Assembly (NCBI GenBank): GCA_036788195.1
Contig: DAIQNX010000019.1
Span: 1-59,280, forward strand
DNA: 59,280 nucleotides
Origin: CALFXN01 sp937957815
GTDB taxonomy: Bacteria; Synergistota; Synergistia; Synergistales; Aminobacteriaceae
Direction of reading: 5' to 3'
Shown here in pieces: positions 43,312 to 50,939 of the stretch. Under the pieces are notes generated by a model. It worked only from the letters and a program-made list of their open reading frames with translations. It ran no database searches and had not been told where the DNA came from. How positions within the stretch are numbered: the first letter of the stretch is position 1; every line of letters begins with the position of its first letter. A program made the translations under genes and the position numbers.

Positions 43312-43863
43312 ATGAAGGGCGTTATCGTGAAGTACGATTCCGGGGAGGGGTACGGCTTTATCGCTGCGAAGGGGCTTGAAGGGGACGTCTTCTTCCACGG
43401 GACGAAGGTCACGGGGAACATGAACCCCGCCGTCGGCGTGCGCGTCGAATTCGCGTACGAAAAGACCGAGAAGGGGCTCGCCGCGACGTCGGTCACGACG
43501 CTCGGGATGCAGCTCTCGCCCTACAGGATCTTCGGCGCGACGGCGGCTCTCCTGATCGTCACGGCCGCGTCGTACCTCATCTTCCGCTTCCGGTGGCATC
43601 CGGTCCGTGCGTATCTTCTCTCGATCAACGTCGTGACGTTCGGGATGTACGGCTACGACAAGGTCATCTCGAAAACCGACCTGATCCGCGTGCCGGAGTG
43701 GATTCTGCACGGTCTCGACTTCCTCGGAGGTTCTCCGGCCGGCCTCCTGGCGCAGCGGCTCTTCCGTCACAAGGTCTCGAAGAAAACGTTCCAATACATT
43801 TCGTGGGGTGTCGTCGTCATTCAGGCTGCGATCCTCGCGTACCTGTGGTGGGCGCGGAGATAG
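43312..43863 (+). CDS. Cold-shock domain plus DUF1294 membrane protein
   Basis: 183 residues. Residues 1-65 form a cold-shock/OB domain (GVIVKYDSGEGYGFIAAKG, DVFFHG) with the RNP-1-like YGFI and RNP-2-like VFFH motifs. Then three to four membrane helices carrying DUF1294 (LLSINVVTFGMYGYDKVIS and LLAQRLFRHKVSKKTFQY). This pairing of a nucleic-acid-binding domain with a small membrane domain is a known architecture of unknown role. The ribosome-binding site is moderate (AAAGGGGG); TATACT lies upstream near 43266. Confidence 0.88.
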   Translation: MKGVIVKYDSGEGYGFIAAKGLEGDVFFHGTKVTGNMNPAVGVRVEFAYEKTEKGLAATSVTTLGMQLSPYRIFGATAALLIVTAASYLIFRFRWHPVRAYLLSINVVTFGMYGYDKVISKTDLIRVPEWILHGLDFLGGSPAGLLAQRLFRHKVSKKTFQYISWGVVVIQAAILAYLWWARR

Positions 43864-44029
43864 ATCGCCCTGTCCGACCGTTTTGCGCGATCTCGCGCAG
43901 GAATCCTTCGCCGGATTTTGTACACCCCGTAGAAGTACGCATACTGTGCTGGAGTATTCTGCCGATGTCCCTGCGACTTCCGGACCGTACACTTGCGCCA
44001 TATCGGAAAATCCACTGGAGGTGCGAGAG

Positions 44030-44545
44030 ATGAAGCGAATGGTTCTTGCGGGAGCGGCGGTCGTCGTTCTGGTTGTCGCGGGTGTCGCCTTTGCGTACGG
44101 CCCCGGCATGGGGCGCGGGGTGTGCGGAGCGGCGGGCGGCGAGTGCGTCATGGCTCAGGGAGGTGCGTCCGGTTGTGGGGGACCGTGCGGGTTTCGCGGA
44201 TCGCGGATGATGCGGAGCTTCGATGACGGAGACTGCCGCTTCGGGGGACGGAAGATGATGGGACGGCGTGAAGGGCGGATGGATGTCCCCGCCGAGCTCA
44301 GAACGAAGATGACCGAAATGGAAAAGACCCGTCTTCAGCTGAGACTCGCGATGATGGAGAATCCCGTCGATCAGGCGAAGGCGCGGGATCTGTTCGCGAA
44401 GATCCAGTCTCTCCGCTCCGAGATGGCCGCGTGGCGCTTCGAGCGGATGCTCGCGGAACAGGTGAAGGAAAACGCCGCGGCGAACGTTCAGGTTCCCGCG
44501 CAGGGTACGCAGGCGGTCGCGCCGTCTTCTGTCCCGTCGAAGTAG
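44030..44545 (+). CDS. Spy/ZraP-like periplasmic protein
   Basis: 171 residues with CTGGAGGTG upstream. Signal peptide (MKRMVLAGAAVVVLVVAGVAFA), then a Gly/Cys/Met-rich stretch (five Cys within about 35 residues) and a two-helix region (VPAELRTKMTEMEKTRLQLR; DLFAKIQSLRSEMAAWRFER) like the LTxxQ/ZraP/Spy fold. Such proteins act as periplasmic chaperones or metal sensors; the Cys-Met-His-poor head could bind soft metals. A terminator follows. The assignment rests on helix pattern, not on a firm motif. Confidence 0.65.
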   Translation: MKRMVLAGAAVVVLVVAGVAFAYGPGMGRGVCGAAGGECVMAQGGASGCGGPCGFRGSRMMRSFDDGDCRFGGRKMMGRREGRMDVPAELRTKMTEMEKTRLQLRLAMMENPVDQAKARDLFAKIQSLRSEMAAWRFERMLAEQVKENAAANVQVPAQGTQAVAPSSVPSK

Positions 44546-44594
44546 GGGCGCGTCGTTTCGGGCCGGTAGCGGGTTTCCTGCGCTGCTGGAATCG

Positions 44595-44635
44595 GACGGC
44601 CCTTCCGGGAGACCGGAAGGGCCGTCGTTTTTTTT
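44595..44635 (+). terminator. Intrinsic terminator after the Spy-like gene
   Basis: Perfect 14-bp stem (44595-44608 with 44613-44626), GAGA tetraloop and eight T from 44628. Confidence 0.95.
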
Positions 44636-44720
44636 AGAAAAGAACCCTCAGAAGAAGCATGAACGCGAAGAAGGCCTTTTTTCGCACTCAATGCACTCCA
44701 TGAGGCGCAGATTACCCCCC

Positions 44721-44749
44721 TTGCCGATTGTGATCGGGGCGAGTACAAT
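44721..44749 (+). promoter_or_regulatory. Promoter of the corA leader
   Basis: TTGCCG (44721-44726), 17-base spacer, TACAAT (44744-44749). The expected start near 44756 gives a leader of about 315 bases before corA. Confidence 0.7.
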
Positions 44750-44791
44750 CACTATGGGTCGGTGTCACACAGGACGGGAAGGAGATGTGGA

Positions 44792-44863
44792 ATGGAAAGC
44801 GACAGTAGCCAAAAAGTTCCGTTGTGCGGTTTTCATTGTTTCGCTTTTGTAGTACCCGAATAA
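44792..44863 (+). CDS. Possible 23-residue leader peptide (uORF) of corA
   Basis: ATG at 44792 with AAGGAG seven bases upstream opens a 23-codon frame (MESDSSQKVPLCGFHCFAFV then VPE, stop 44863). It lies inside the long corA leader, directly before competing stem-loops. Leader peptides control transcription of Mg2+ transporter genes in enterobacteria (for example corL before corA), so the layout is suggestive; the sequence itself is not homologous to those. Confidence 0.45.
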   Translation: MESDSSQKVPLCGFHCFAFVVPE

Positions 44864-45071
44864 TCTCCGGCGCCCCCTCATGGTTCCGACCATGTCCGGC
44901 GCCTGCCGGGCATGAGGAGAGGCGCGAAATTCCCATAGATCGCAGAGGATTCCTCTTTTCAGGCCCACCCTTCGTTCTCCCGTGCGGAAACGCGCACGGG
45001 TGCGTTGCGTTCTGCCGCCCGGACGACGAGCGACGAACGCGCGCGATCTTTGGGTACAAGGGGTGGTATCG
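44864..45071 (+). promoter_or_regulatory. Structured 5' leader of corA with competing hairpins
   Basis: Stem A: CATGGT (44880-area) with ACCATG around TCCG. Stem B: GCGCCCCCTCATG (44870-44882) with CATGAGG.A.GGCGC (44911-44924), which uses the same CATG and so excludes A. Inside B, CCGGC/GCCGG forms a further hairpin. A CCCGTGCG/CGCACGGG hairpin lies near 44980-45001. It does not match the M-box consensus as far as I can tell. Confidence 0.5.
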
Positions 45072-46022
45072 ATGCTGTCAATCGTCAAGAGCTTTTCGGA
45101 AAAGGAATCGCAGCCGCTCGCGCCGGAAGGCGCAATCGGCGGGTCCTGGATCAATGCCGTCGCTCCGTCTCGCGAGGAACTGGAGACGATCTCGAAGATT
45201 ACCGGAGTCCAGAGGGATCTTCTCGTCGCGGCCCTCGACGTCGAGGAAACGTCGCGCATCGAGGTCGAGGACAACGCGATCCTCGTCGTCATCAATACGC
45301 CGAAGGCATGCGGCAATTTCAACTATGACGCGATTCCGCTCGGTGTGGTCATCACGGCCGACTATATCGTGACGGTCTGCCTCGAAGAGAACGACATCCT
45401 TCCGAGAAAACCCGGGAATATCAATGGCTTCTGCTCCTACAAGCGGACCCGTTTTCTCTTCCAGATCCTCTTCAAGACCGCGACGCTTTTTCTCAAGCAC
45501 CTGACGCAGATCAGCCGTCAGTCTGACCAGATCGAGCGGAACCTCCGCATGTCGATGAAGAACGAGGAGCTTTTCCAGCTTCTGGACCTCGAAAAGGGAC
45601 TCACTTACTTTACGGCCGCCCTCCGGGCGAATCGCGCAGTCGTCGACAAGCTCATCCGCCTTTGCTCGAATTCCCAGATGCACGAACTCATCAGGGTTCG
45701 CGAGGAGGACGAGGATCTCCTCGAGGACGTCAAGATCGAATACGACCAGGCCTTCGAAATGGTCCAGATGTACAGCAACATCCTGAGCGGCATGATGGAC
45801 GCGTTCGCGTCGATCATCTCCAACAACCTGAACATCGTCATGAAATTCCTCGCCTCGATGACGATCCTTCTGGCGATTCCGACGGCCGTGAGCAGCTTTT
45901 TCGGAATGAATGTCCCGGTTCCGTTCACAGGACATCCGATGGGATTCACATTCGTTACCGGACTCTCCCTCGTCCTCGCGTGCGGGGCCGCGTACTTCCT
46001 CTGGAGGAAACGGATGCTTTGA
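45072..46022 (+). CDS. corA: CorA-family magnesium transporter
   Basis: 316 residues. The long cytoplasmic N-domain with the charged helix region (QSDQIERNLRMSMKNEELFQ) ends in two membrane helices at the C-terminus. The CorA selectivity motif Gly-Met-Asn is present in SSFFGMNVPVP. It carries Mg2+ (or Co2+/Ni2+) as a pentamer. ATG 45072 is preceded by AGGGGTGG; the upstream part of the open frame overlaps the structured leader. A terminator follows directly. Confidence 0.95.
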   Translation: MLSIVKSFSEKESQPLAPEGAIGGSWINAVAPSREELETISKITGVQRDLLVAALDVEETSRIEVEDNAILVVINTPKACGNFNYDAIPLGVVITADYIVTVCLEENDILPRKPGNINGFCSYKRTRFLFQILFKTATLFLKHLTQISRQSDQIERNLRMSMKNEELFQLLDLEKGLTYFTAALRANRAVVDKLIRLCSNSQMHELIRVREEDEDLLEDVKIEYDQAFEMVQMYSNILSGMMDAFASIISNNLNIVMKFLASMTILLAIPTAVSSFFGMNVPVPFTGHPMGFTFVTGLSLVLACGAAYFLWRKRML

Positions 46023-46060
46023 GTCCCGGCGCCGTTTCCATACCGCAATTGTCATAACGG

Positions 46061-46090
46061 GTCCCGGGAGATCTTTTCCGGGACTTTTTT
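46061..46090 (+). terminator. Intrinsic terminator of corA
   Basis: GTCCCGG (46061-46067) pairs with CCGGGAC (46078-46084), followed by TTTTTT. Confidence 0.85.
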
Positions 46091-46102
46091 CATTTTTTCC
46101 TC

Positions 46103-46131
46103 TTGACACTCCGCGAATTGCATACGACTAT
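46103..46131 (+). promoter_or_regulatory. Promoter of the large Synerg-CTERM protein gene
   Basis: TTGACA (46103-46108), 17-base spacer, GACTAT (46126-46131), starting 13 bases after the corA terminator T-run. Leader of about 65 bases. Confidence 0.65.
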
Positions 46132-46201
46132 TCTCAATATAGGAAAAAGAGTACAGAAGAATTTTCCGTGTGCCTTGGCCCTCAGGAGGGATCGATCGGA
46201 T

Positions 46202-48961
46202 ATGAAAATCTTGCATGGCCCGCGACGATATGTTTCTATCCTTTCGTTCCTTTTCGCGCTTCTGTCGGGGGAGGCGGCGAATGCCCTCGGCGGCGGAGAA
46301 GACGCCGTTCTTGCCCCTTACGGCGTTTCGGGCGCGTTCGACATGTTTACGATCAGCGGGGATATGTCCGCTCTGTCTCCCTTCCCTCTCATTCTGAATT
46401 CCTGGAACAAGGGGATTCTGTCCGCGGATGTTCCCGGTTTTTCCTTCGTTCTGAGCCGGGACGACGCATCGGTTGCCAGCTTCGATTTTCTCGTGAAGGC
46501 CGGGCTCGTCACGATTCGTTCCGATTGGAACGTCCTCGATTCATGGGGGCCGTGGACTGAGGGAGGATACATCTCGCACGATGCGACCGACCCACCGCTC
46601 TCATGGTTCGGCGCGTTGCTGCGGACGACCCGAAACGCTCCGGGACTCGAAAACGCCGTCGAGATTCCGCTCCGCGTGTTCGTCTCCGCTGACGCGCAGC
46701 AGACGATCGGGACCCTGAACCTTCTCGATCTCTTCGGAGGGGGTGCCGGCGCCTGTTCGACGGCGTGTTGCGGACTGCGCTTTTCGCTGAACGACTGTGC
46801 GGCGCGCAACTACGCGGATGTCGTCGGGCAGAGCCTCCGCGTATGGTTCGACGTGCCGGATCGCGCGGGAGTATACTGCTGCCAGGATCTTCGTTTCGCC
46901 TATGTCCCGGACCAATGGACGCCGGCATTCATGGGCTTCCCGCTGACTGTCGCGCGCCTGAACGACGCGGCGGATATCGTCCGGGTCAGGGTTGCGCCGA
47001 ATTCACACATCTTCTGGCTGACGCAGTTGCTTGACAGCATGGTGGATCCCGAATCGCCATGCGACCTCCCCGATTTTTCCGATGTCGTCGTCAGACCGTG
47101 GAAGAAGGATTACAACTCCTGTCCGCAATACACGGGAACCTCATCCGACCAGATGGGACTTCTTCTGGACCGCTATCTGTGGCGGACGAGTCTGTTCGGA
47201 TCGCTCACGTCCCTCGATCTGTTCGCGTCCTGGGATCTGACCGAGATCGCCGACATCCGGTTCGGCGAGGCGCTCGATCTGGGCGTCTGGTACGGAGGAT
47301 TCGAGCTTCTCGGTCCCGACTCGTGCGATTGCGGGGCGAATCCGTGCGGCATGCCGGAGACGTATTTCGTTCCGAGGGTCCTGGTCCAGAACCTCGGCGT
47401 ACGAAAGCTCGACGTTTCCGGCTGCTGCGGCGATCTCACGGCGCACGGAATCTGCGGGACGGATTGCGGGCTCTGCGATACGCTGCCATATCTGTTCGTC
47501 GACGCGGTCGACCGTCCGGAAATTCCGGATATCGGGGGACGGGGAATCTACGGATCGACGCCTCTTCTTTTTCTCGGGCTGCCTATGGGATCGTATACGA
47601 TCGACGCCGCCTACCGATACGGCGACTTCTGGCGCTGGAACGGAAAAGGCGTGGGCGATCCCGAAGCGGGCGACATCATTACACTGAATTGCGGGAGCGC
47701 CGTCTACCCCGCGTTCACGAAGACGATCCAGCCGATGGCGAACAGCGATTTCGTCTTCGCCGCGCAGGACGGGACGACCGTCCGGGGGCGGTGGAACACG
47801 AACTACTTCGCGTTCCCGCTGCGTCTCGTCTCGAACGACTGTTCCCCCGACTGTTCGGTCCTCTTCGTCCACGCCCCGTGCGACTGCGAGGCTCCCGCGA
47901 TCGTCGCGGGGCTGAGGGCCGTTCTCCCGGATCTGAGCGGCGATATCTCCGTCATCTCGGACGATCTCGACGTCGGACGCGCGGAATTCATCCGGAACCC
48001 CGATCCATCGGACTTCCCCGGCATCGCGGCGCTCCGCGCGGCGGAGGGAGACGCGCTCGTCTGGTACGACGCGTTCTCCGTCGAGGGAGTCGACCCGGCC
48101 GGAGGGCGCGGCATCCTTCCAGTGCAGCTCCGTTTCACGATCCCAGCGGGGAAGCTCGCCGGATACGATTTCTCGGGGGACTGGCGGAAACTCTTCTGGA
48201 GTGCCTTCACGCTCAGGAGCCGCCCGATCTCAGGAAACGCCTCCGATATCACCAGCGATCTTGGGGGGCGCGCGAAGCCGCTTCTCGACCGCCAGAGTTT
48301 CGTCGCGGCCGACGCGGACGAGATCCGGAGCGGCGGACGCATCCCCGTGGACCATCTCACGGTGTGGATGACGGTGTTCGTCGTCGACGGCCCGTCTCCC
48401 GGCGGAAGGACTTTCAAAAACGCCACCCTGAGCACCGGGAACGATGTTCTCTTCGTGTTCGACGGAAAAGCCGACAGCAGGATCGAGAACATCCTGTACA
48501 TCGCGAGGGTCGAACCGATTCCGACGCCGAGCGTCGCGCCGACGCCGTGGACGCTGGCCATAGAGAGGTGTCCGACGGACGCGGTCGTCGTCGGGAGATC
48601 TTTTGCCCTCACCGCCGTTCGTCGCCCCGTTGCCGGAGATGTTTTGTGGGGCGTCGAAACTTTCTCGCCGCCGGAGGGGAACCGGGTGCTGCGCGACGTC
48701 GTGACGCTGAGCGGCGTAACGGGAAACTCTGTGAGCGTCACGGCCGTTTCGCCCGGACGCGCCATCGTGACGGCCCGGGCGGGAGGGCTCGTCGCCCGAT
48801 GCGATATTATCGTCGCGGAGCCGTCGCCATCGCCGACGAAAGGACCGAGCGCAACGCCGACGACCTCTCCCGCGAGCGGCGGAGGTGGATGTTCCGCCGG
48901 CACGGGCGCGTTTTTTGCGTTTCTGTTCGTTCTTCCCACCGCGGCGCTTCGAAAACGGTAG
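46202..48961 (+). CDS. Large secreted protein with Synerg-CTERM sorting signal
   Basis: 919 residues. A signal peptide (VSILSFLFALLSGEAANA) leads into a long beta-rich body with several Cys clusters (ACSTACCGL, CDCGANPCG, GCCGDL..CGTDCGLC), suggesting disulfides or metal sites. Near the end is a bacterial Ig-like domain (VSVTAVSPGRAIVTARAGG), a Ser/Pro/Thr linker, then SGGGGCSAG, a hydrophobic stretch and RKR. That last part is the Synerg-CTERM anchor, expected to be recognised and processed for surface attachment. The remainder resembles no family I know. GGAGGG lies 12 bases before the ATG. Confidence 0.85.
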   Translation: MKILHGPRRYVSILSFLFALLSGEAANALGGGEDAVLAPYGVSGAFDMFTISGDMSALSPFPLILNSWNKGILSADVPGFSFVLSRDDASVASFDFLVKAGLVTIRSDWNVLDSWGPWTEGGYISHDATDPPLSWFGALLRTTRNAPGLENAVEIPLRVFVSADAQQTIGTLNLLDLFGGGAGACSTACCGLRFSLNDCAARNYADVVGQSLRVWFDVPDRAGVYCCQDLRFAYVPDQWTPAFMGFPLTVARLNDAADIVRVRVAPNSHIFWLTQLLDSMVDPESPCDLPDFSDVVVRPWKKDYNSCPQYTGTSSDQMGLLLDRYLWRTSLFGSLTSLDLFASWDLTEIADIRFGEALDLGVWYGGFELLGPDSCDCGANPCGMPETYFVPRVLVQNLGVRKLDVSGCCGDLTAHGICGTDCGLCDTLPYLFVDAVDRPEIPDIGGRGIYGSTPLLFLGLPMGSYTIDAAYRYGDFWRWNGKGVGDPEAGDIITLNCGSAVYPAFTKTIQPMANSDFVFAAQDGTTVRGRWNTNYFAFPLRLVSNDCSPDCSVLFVHAPCDCEAPAIVAGLRAVLPDLSGDISVISDDLDVGRAEFIRNPDPSDFPGIAALRAAEGDALVWYDAFSVEGVDPAGGRGILPVQLRFTIPAGKLAGYDFSGDWRKLFWSAFTLRSRPISGNASDITSDLGGRAKPLLDRQSFVAADADEIRSGGRIPVDHLTVWMTVFVVDGPSPGGRTFKNATLSTGNDVLFVFDGKADSRIENILYIARVEPIPTPSVAPTPWTLAIERCPTDAVVVGRSFALTAVRRPVAGDVLWGVETFSPPEGNRVLRDVVTLSGVTGNSVSVTAVSPGRAIVTARAGGLVARCDIIVAEPSPSPTKGPSATPTTSPASGGGGCSAGTGAFFAFLFVLPTAALRKR

Positions 48962-49029
48962 TCCCTTCTCCCCCCGTTTCGCGTTTGTGGGGTACAATAA
49001 CACAATCTGCATGTCGGGGAGGGACGGGC

Positions 49030-49272
49030 ATGAGCGGCGCATTCGTCAAGGAAGACAGCGACCAGCAGGAGCGCATCGAACGGATGCGGATGATCCGGGA
49101 GCGCGAACAGCTTCTGGTGATTCTCGAAAAGAAGCGGACGTACCTGGTGTCCGACCCCAAAGCCGCGACGATCGATCCGGAAAAGAGAAAGGCAATGCTT
49201 GAGCGCGTGGAGGAGGAAATTGTCACGACGCGCAGGCTTCTCGAGGAGAGCCTCGGGGAGGAACTCGAATGA
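49030..49272 (+). CDS. Small coiled-coil protein
   Basis: 80 residues, highly charged helix (QQERIERMRMIREREQLLVI and ERVEEEIVTTRRLLEESLGE), with GGGGAGGGACGGG before the ATG. No family recognised. A TACAAT box lies 40 bases upstream. It overlaps the next start by four bases (ATGA), so it is co-translated with the first ELWxxDGT-repeat surface protein and may help its export or folding; that is inference. Confidence 0.7.
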   Translation: MSGAFVKEDSDQQERIERMRMIREREQLLVILEKKRTYLVSDPKAATIDPEKRKAMLERVEEEIVTTRRLLEESLGEELE

Positions 49273-50756
49273 CCGGCCTTGGTTGGTTCCGGTGCATCGG
49301 ATCCGTTTTCGCGCGTTTTCTCGCGGTGTGTCTTTTCTTGTGCTCCCAGGCGTTCGCGGGGACGGAACCCGTCCGAGGGATGTCCGTCGGACTTCACGGG
49401 AGCGCCCCCCTTTCGATGACGGCCGTCGGCGGTCTGTTCCTCTTCGATGCCGACGACGGGCGGAAGGGGAAGGAACTCTGGGCCACGAAAGGTCCGGGAG
49501 AGGTTCCGTTTCTCGTGGCCGATATCAATAGAGGAACGGGCAGCAGCAATCCCGGTTTCTTCGTAGTGCACGGAGGAAGGGCGTATTTTGCCGCGAACGA
49601 CGGGATCCACGGCTGCGAGCTCTGGACGAGCGACGGGACGCCTGACGGAACGCGAATGGTCGCCGACCTCGTGCCCGCTCCCGGCGAAGGGGCGGCTCCC
49701 GCGAAACTCGTCGCTGCCGGGAACAGAATCTTTTTCGAGGCTTCGAACGCGTCCGGGGACAGGGAACTCTGGACGAGCGACGGAACGGAAGTCGGGACGT
49801 CGCTTCTGTATACTATCAATCCGAGGGGGACTGGCGCGAGGATCTCCTCGCTCGTTCCCGTCGGCGATCGAATCTTTTTCTCCGCCGACGACGGGACGCA
49901 CGGCGTCGAACTCTGGACGAGCGACGGGACTTGTTCCGGAACGCGACTCGTGCGCGACATCCGGCGCGGAGGAGGCGGATCGATGCCGTCTGGAATCGTG
50001 GCCGCTTCGAGAAAGGTCTTTTTTCTCGCGGACGACGGCGTATCGGGCCGCGCGATCTGGGAGAGCGACGGAACCCGTTCGGGAACGCGGATCGCCGTCG
50101 CGTTCGGGCAGGGAACGCTTCGCTGGACGTCGGACATGGCGTACGGAAACGGAATTCTCGTCTTCGCGGCCGATGACGGCGTTCACGGACTGGAGCCCTG
50201 GATCTTGCGGGACGGCGACGAATCCCCATCGATGCTCGCAGATATCGCGGCCGGGACGGCGTCCTCGACGCCGTCGTGCTTCACGTTTGCGGGAGGGAGG
50301 GTGTTCTTCCAGGCCGACGACGCCATTCACGGATCGCAGCTCTGGACATCCGACGGAACTTCCGAAGGGACGCGGATGGTCGCGGAAATCAGGCGAGGAG
50401 GGGCGCTTTTCGGCTCCGCCTCGTCGTTTGTCGCGTTCGGAAACAGGCTCGTCTTTCCGGCCGACGACGGGAAATGCGGCATGGAGCTCTGGATCTCGGA
50501 CGGAACGGCCGAAGGAACGACGATGCTTGTCGACGCGGACGGAAGTCCGTCTTCAAGCCGTCCGTCGATCCTGTACGTTGGAGGAGCGACGCTCTGGTTC
50601 CGCGCCGAGACCGGTCGGGGCTCCGAGCCCTGGTGGACGGACGGAACCTCCGCGCCTGCATCTTCCGCGAAAAACGGGGGATGCGCGCTCGGGGCCTCGC
50701 CCCTGATTCCGCTGCTTCTCCTGCCGCTGGCCGCCTTTTTCGGAAGACGCCGCTGA
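49269..50756 (+). CDS. Secreted ELWxxDGT-repeat protein with Synerg-CTERM signal (copy 1)
   Basis: 495 residues. After a signal peptide come nine repeats of about 48 residues with the core ELWTSDGTxxGTR (for example CELWTSDGTPDGTRMV, VELWTSDGTCSGTRLV), the ELWxxDGT repeat family (TIGR04534), probably a beta-propeller. The C-terminus is KNGGCALG, hydrophobic LIPLLLLPLAAFF and GRRR, the Synerg-CTERM anchor. GGGGAGGAA precedes the ATG. Paralogous to the next gene. Likely surface-displayed; a binding role is plausible but unproven. Confidence 0.9.
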   Translation: MTGLGWFRCIGSVFARFLAVCLFLCSQAFAGTEPVRGMSVGLHGSAPLSMTAVGGLFLFDADDGRKGKELWATKGPGEVPFLVADINRGTGSSNPGFFVVHGGRAYFAANDGIHGCELWTSDGTPDGTRMVADLVPAPGEGAAPAKLVAAGNRIFFEASNASGDRELWTSDGTEVGTSLLYTINPRGTGARISSLVPVGDRIFFSADDGTHGVELWTSDGTCSGTRLVRDIRRGGGGSMPSGIVAASRKVFFLADDGVSGRAIWESDGTRSGTRIAVAFGQGTLRWTSDMAYGNGILVFAADDGVHGLEPWILRDGDESPSMLADIAAGTASSTPSCFTFAGGRVFFQADDAIHGSQLWTSDGTSEGTRMVAEIRRGGALFGSASSFVAFGNRLVFPADDGKCGMELWISDGTAEGTTMLVDADGSPSSSRPSILYVGGATLWFRAETGRGSEPWWTDGTSAPASSAKNGGCALGASPLIPLLLLPLAAFFGRRR

Positions 50757-50793
50757 TATCGCGCCTTCCGAAATCGTCGCATGTATCACCCGA

Positions 50794-50826
50794 AGAAACG
50801 CTCCTCCCGGGGCGTTTCTTTTTTTT
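50794..50826 (+). terminator. Intrinsic terminator after ELWxxDGT copy 1
   Basis: AGAAACGC (50794-50801) pairs with GCGTTTCT (50812-50819) and a run of T follows to 50826. Confidence 0.88.
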
Positions 50827-50939
50827 GTCTCCGCGTTCCGCAGGTCGCGCGGCGCATGAGCCGAAAGAACCGTACGCATTTTTCTGGAAGGAATACCATG
50901 CAGAAATCAAAGAAACGCAAAGAAGAGGAGGGATGCTGT

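Noticed and set aside
44750..45071. M-box or other known magnesium riboswitch before corA
   Set aside because: The conserved M-box sequence blocks are not recognisable; only novel stems are seen.
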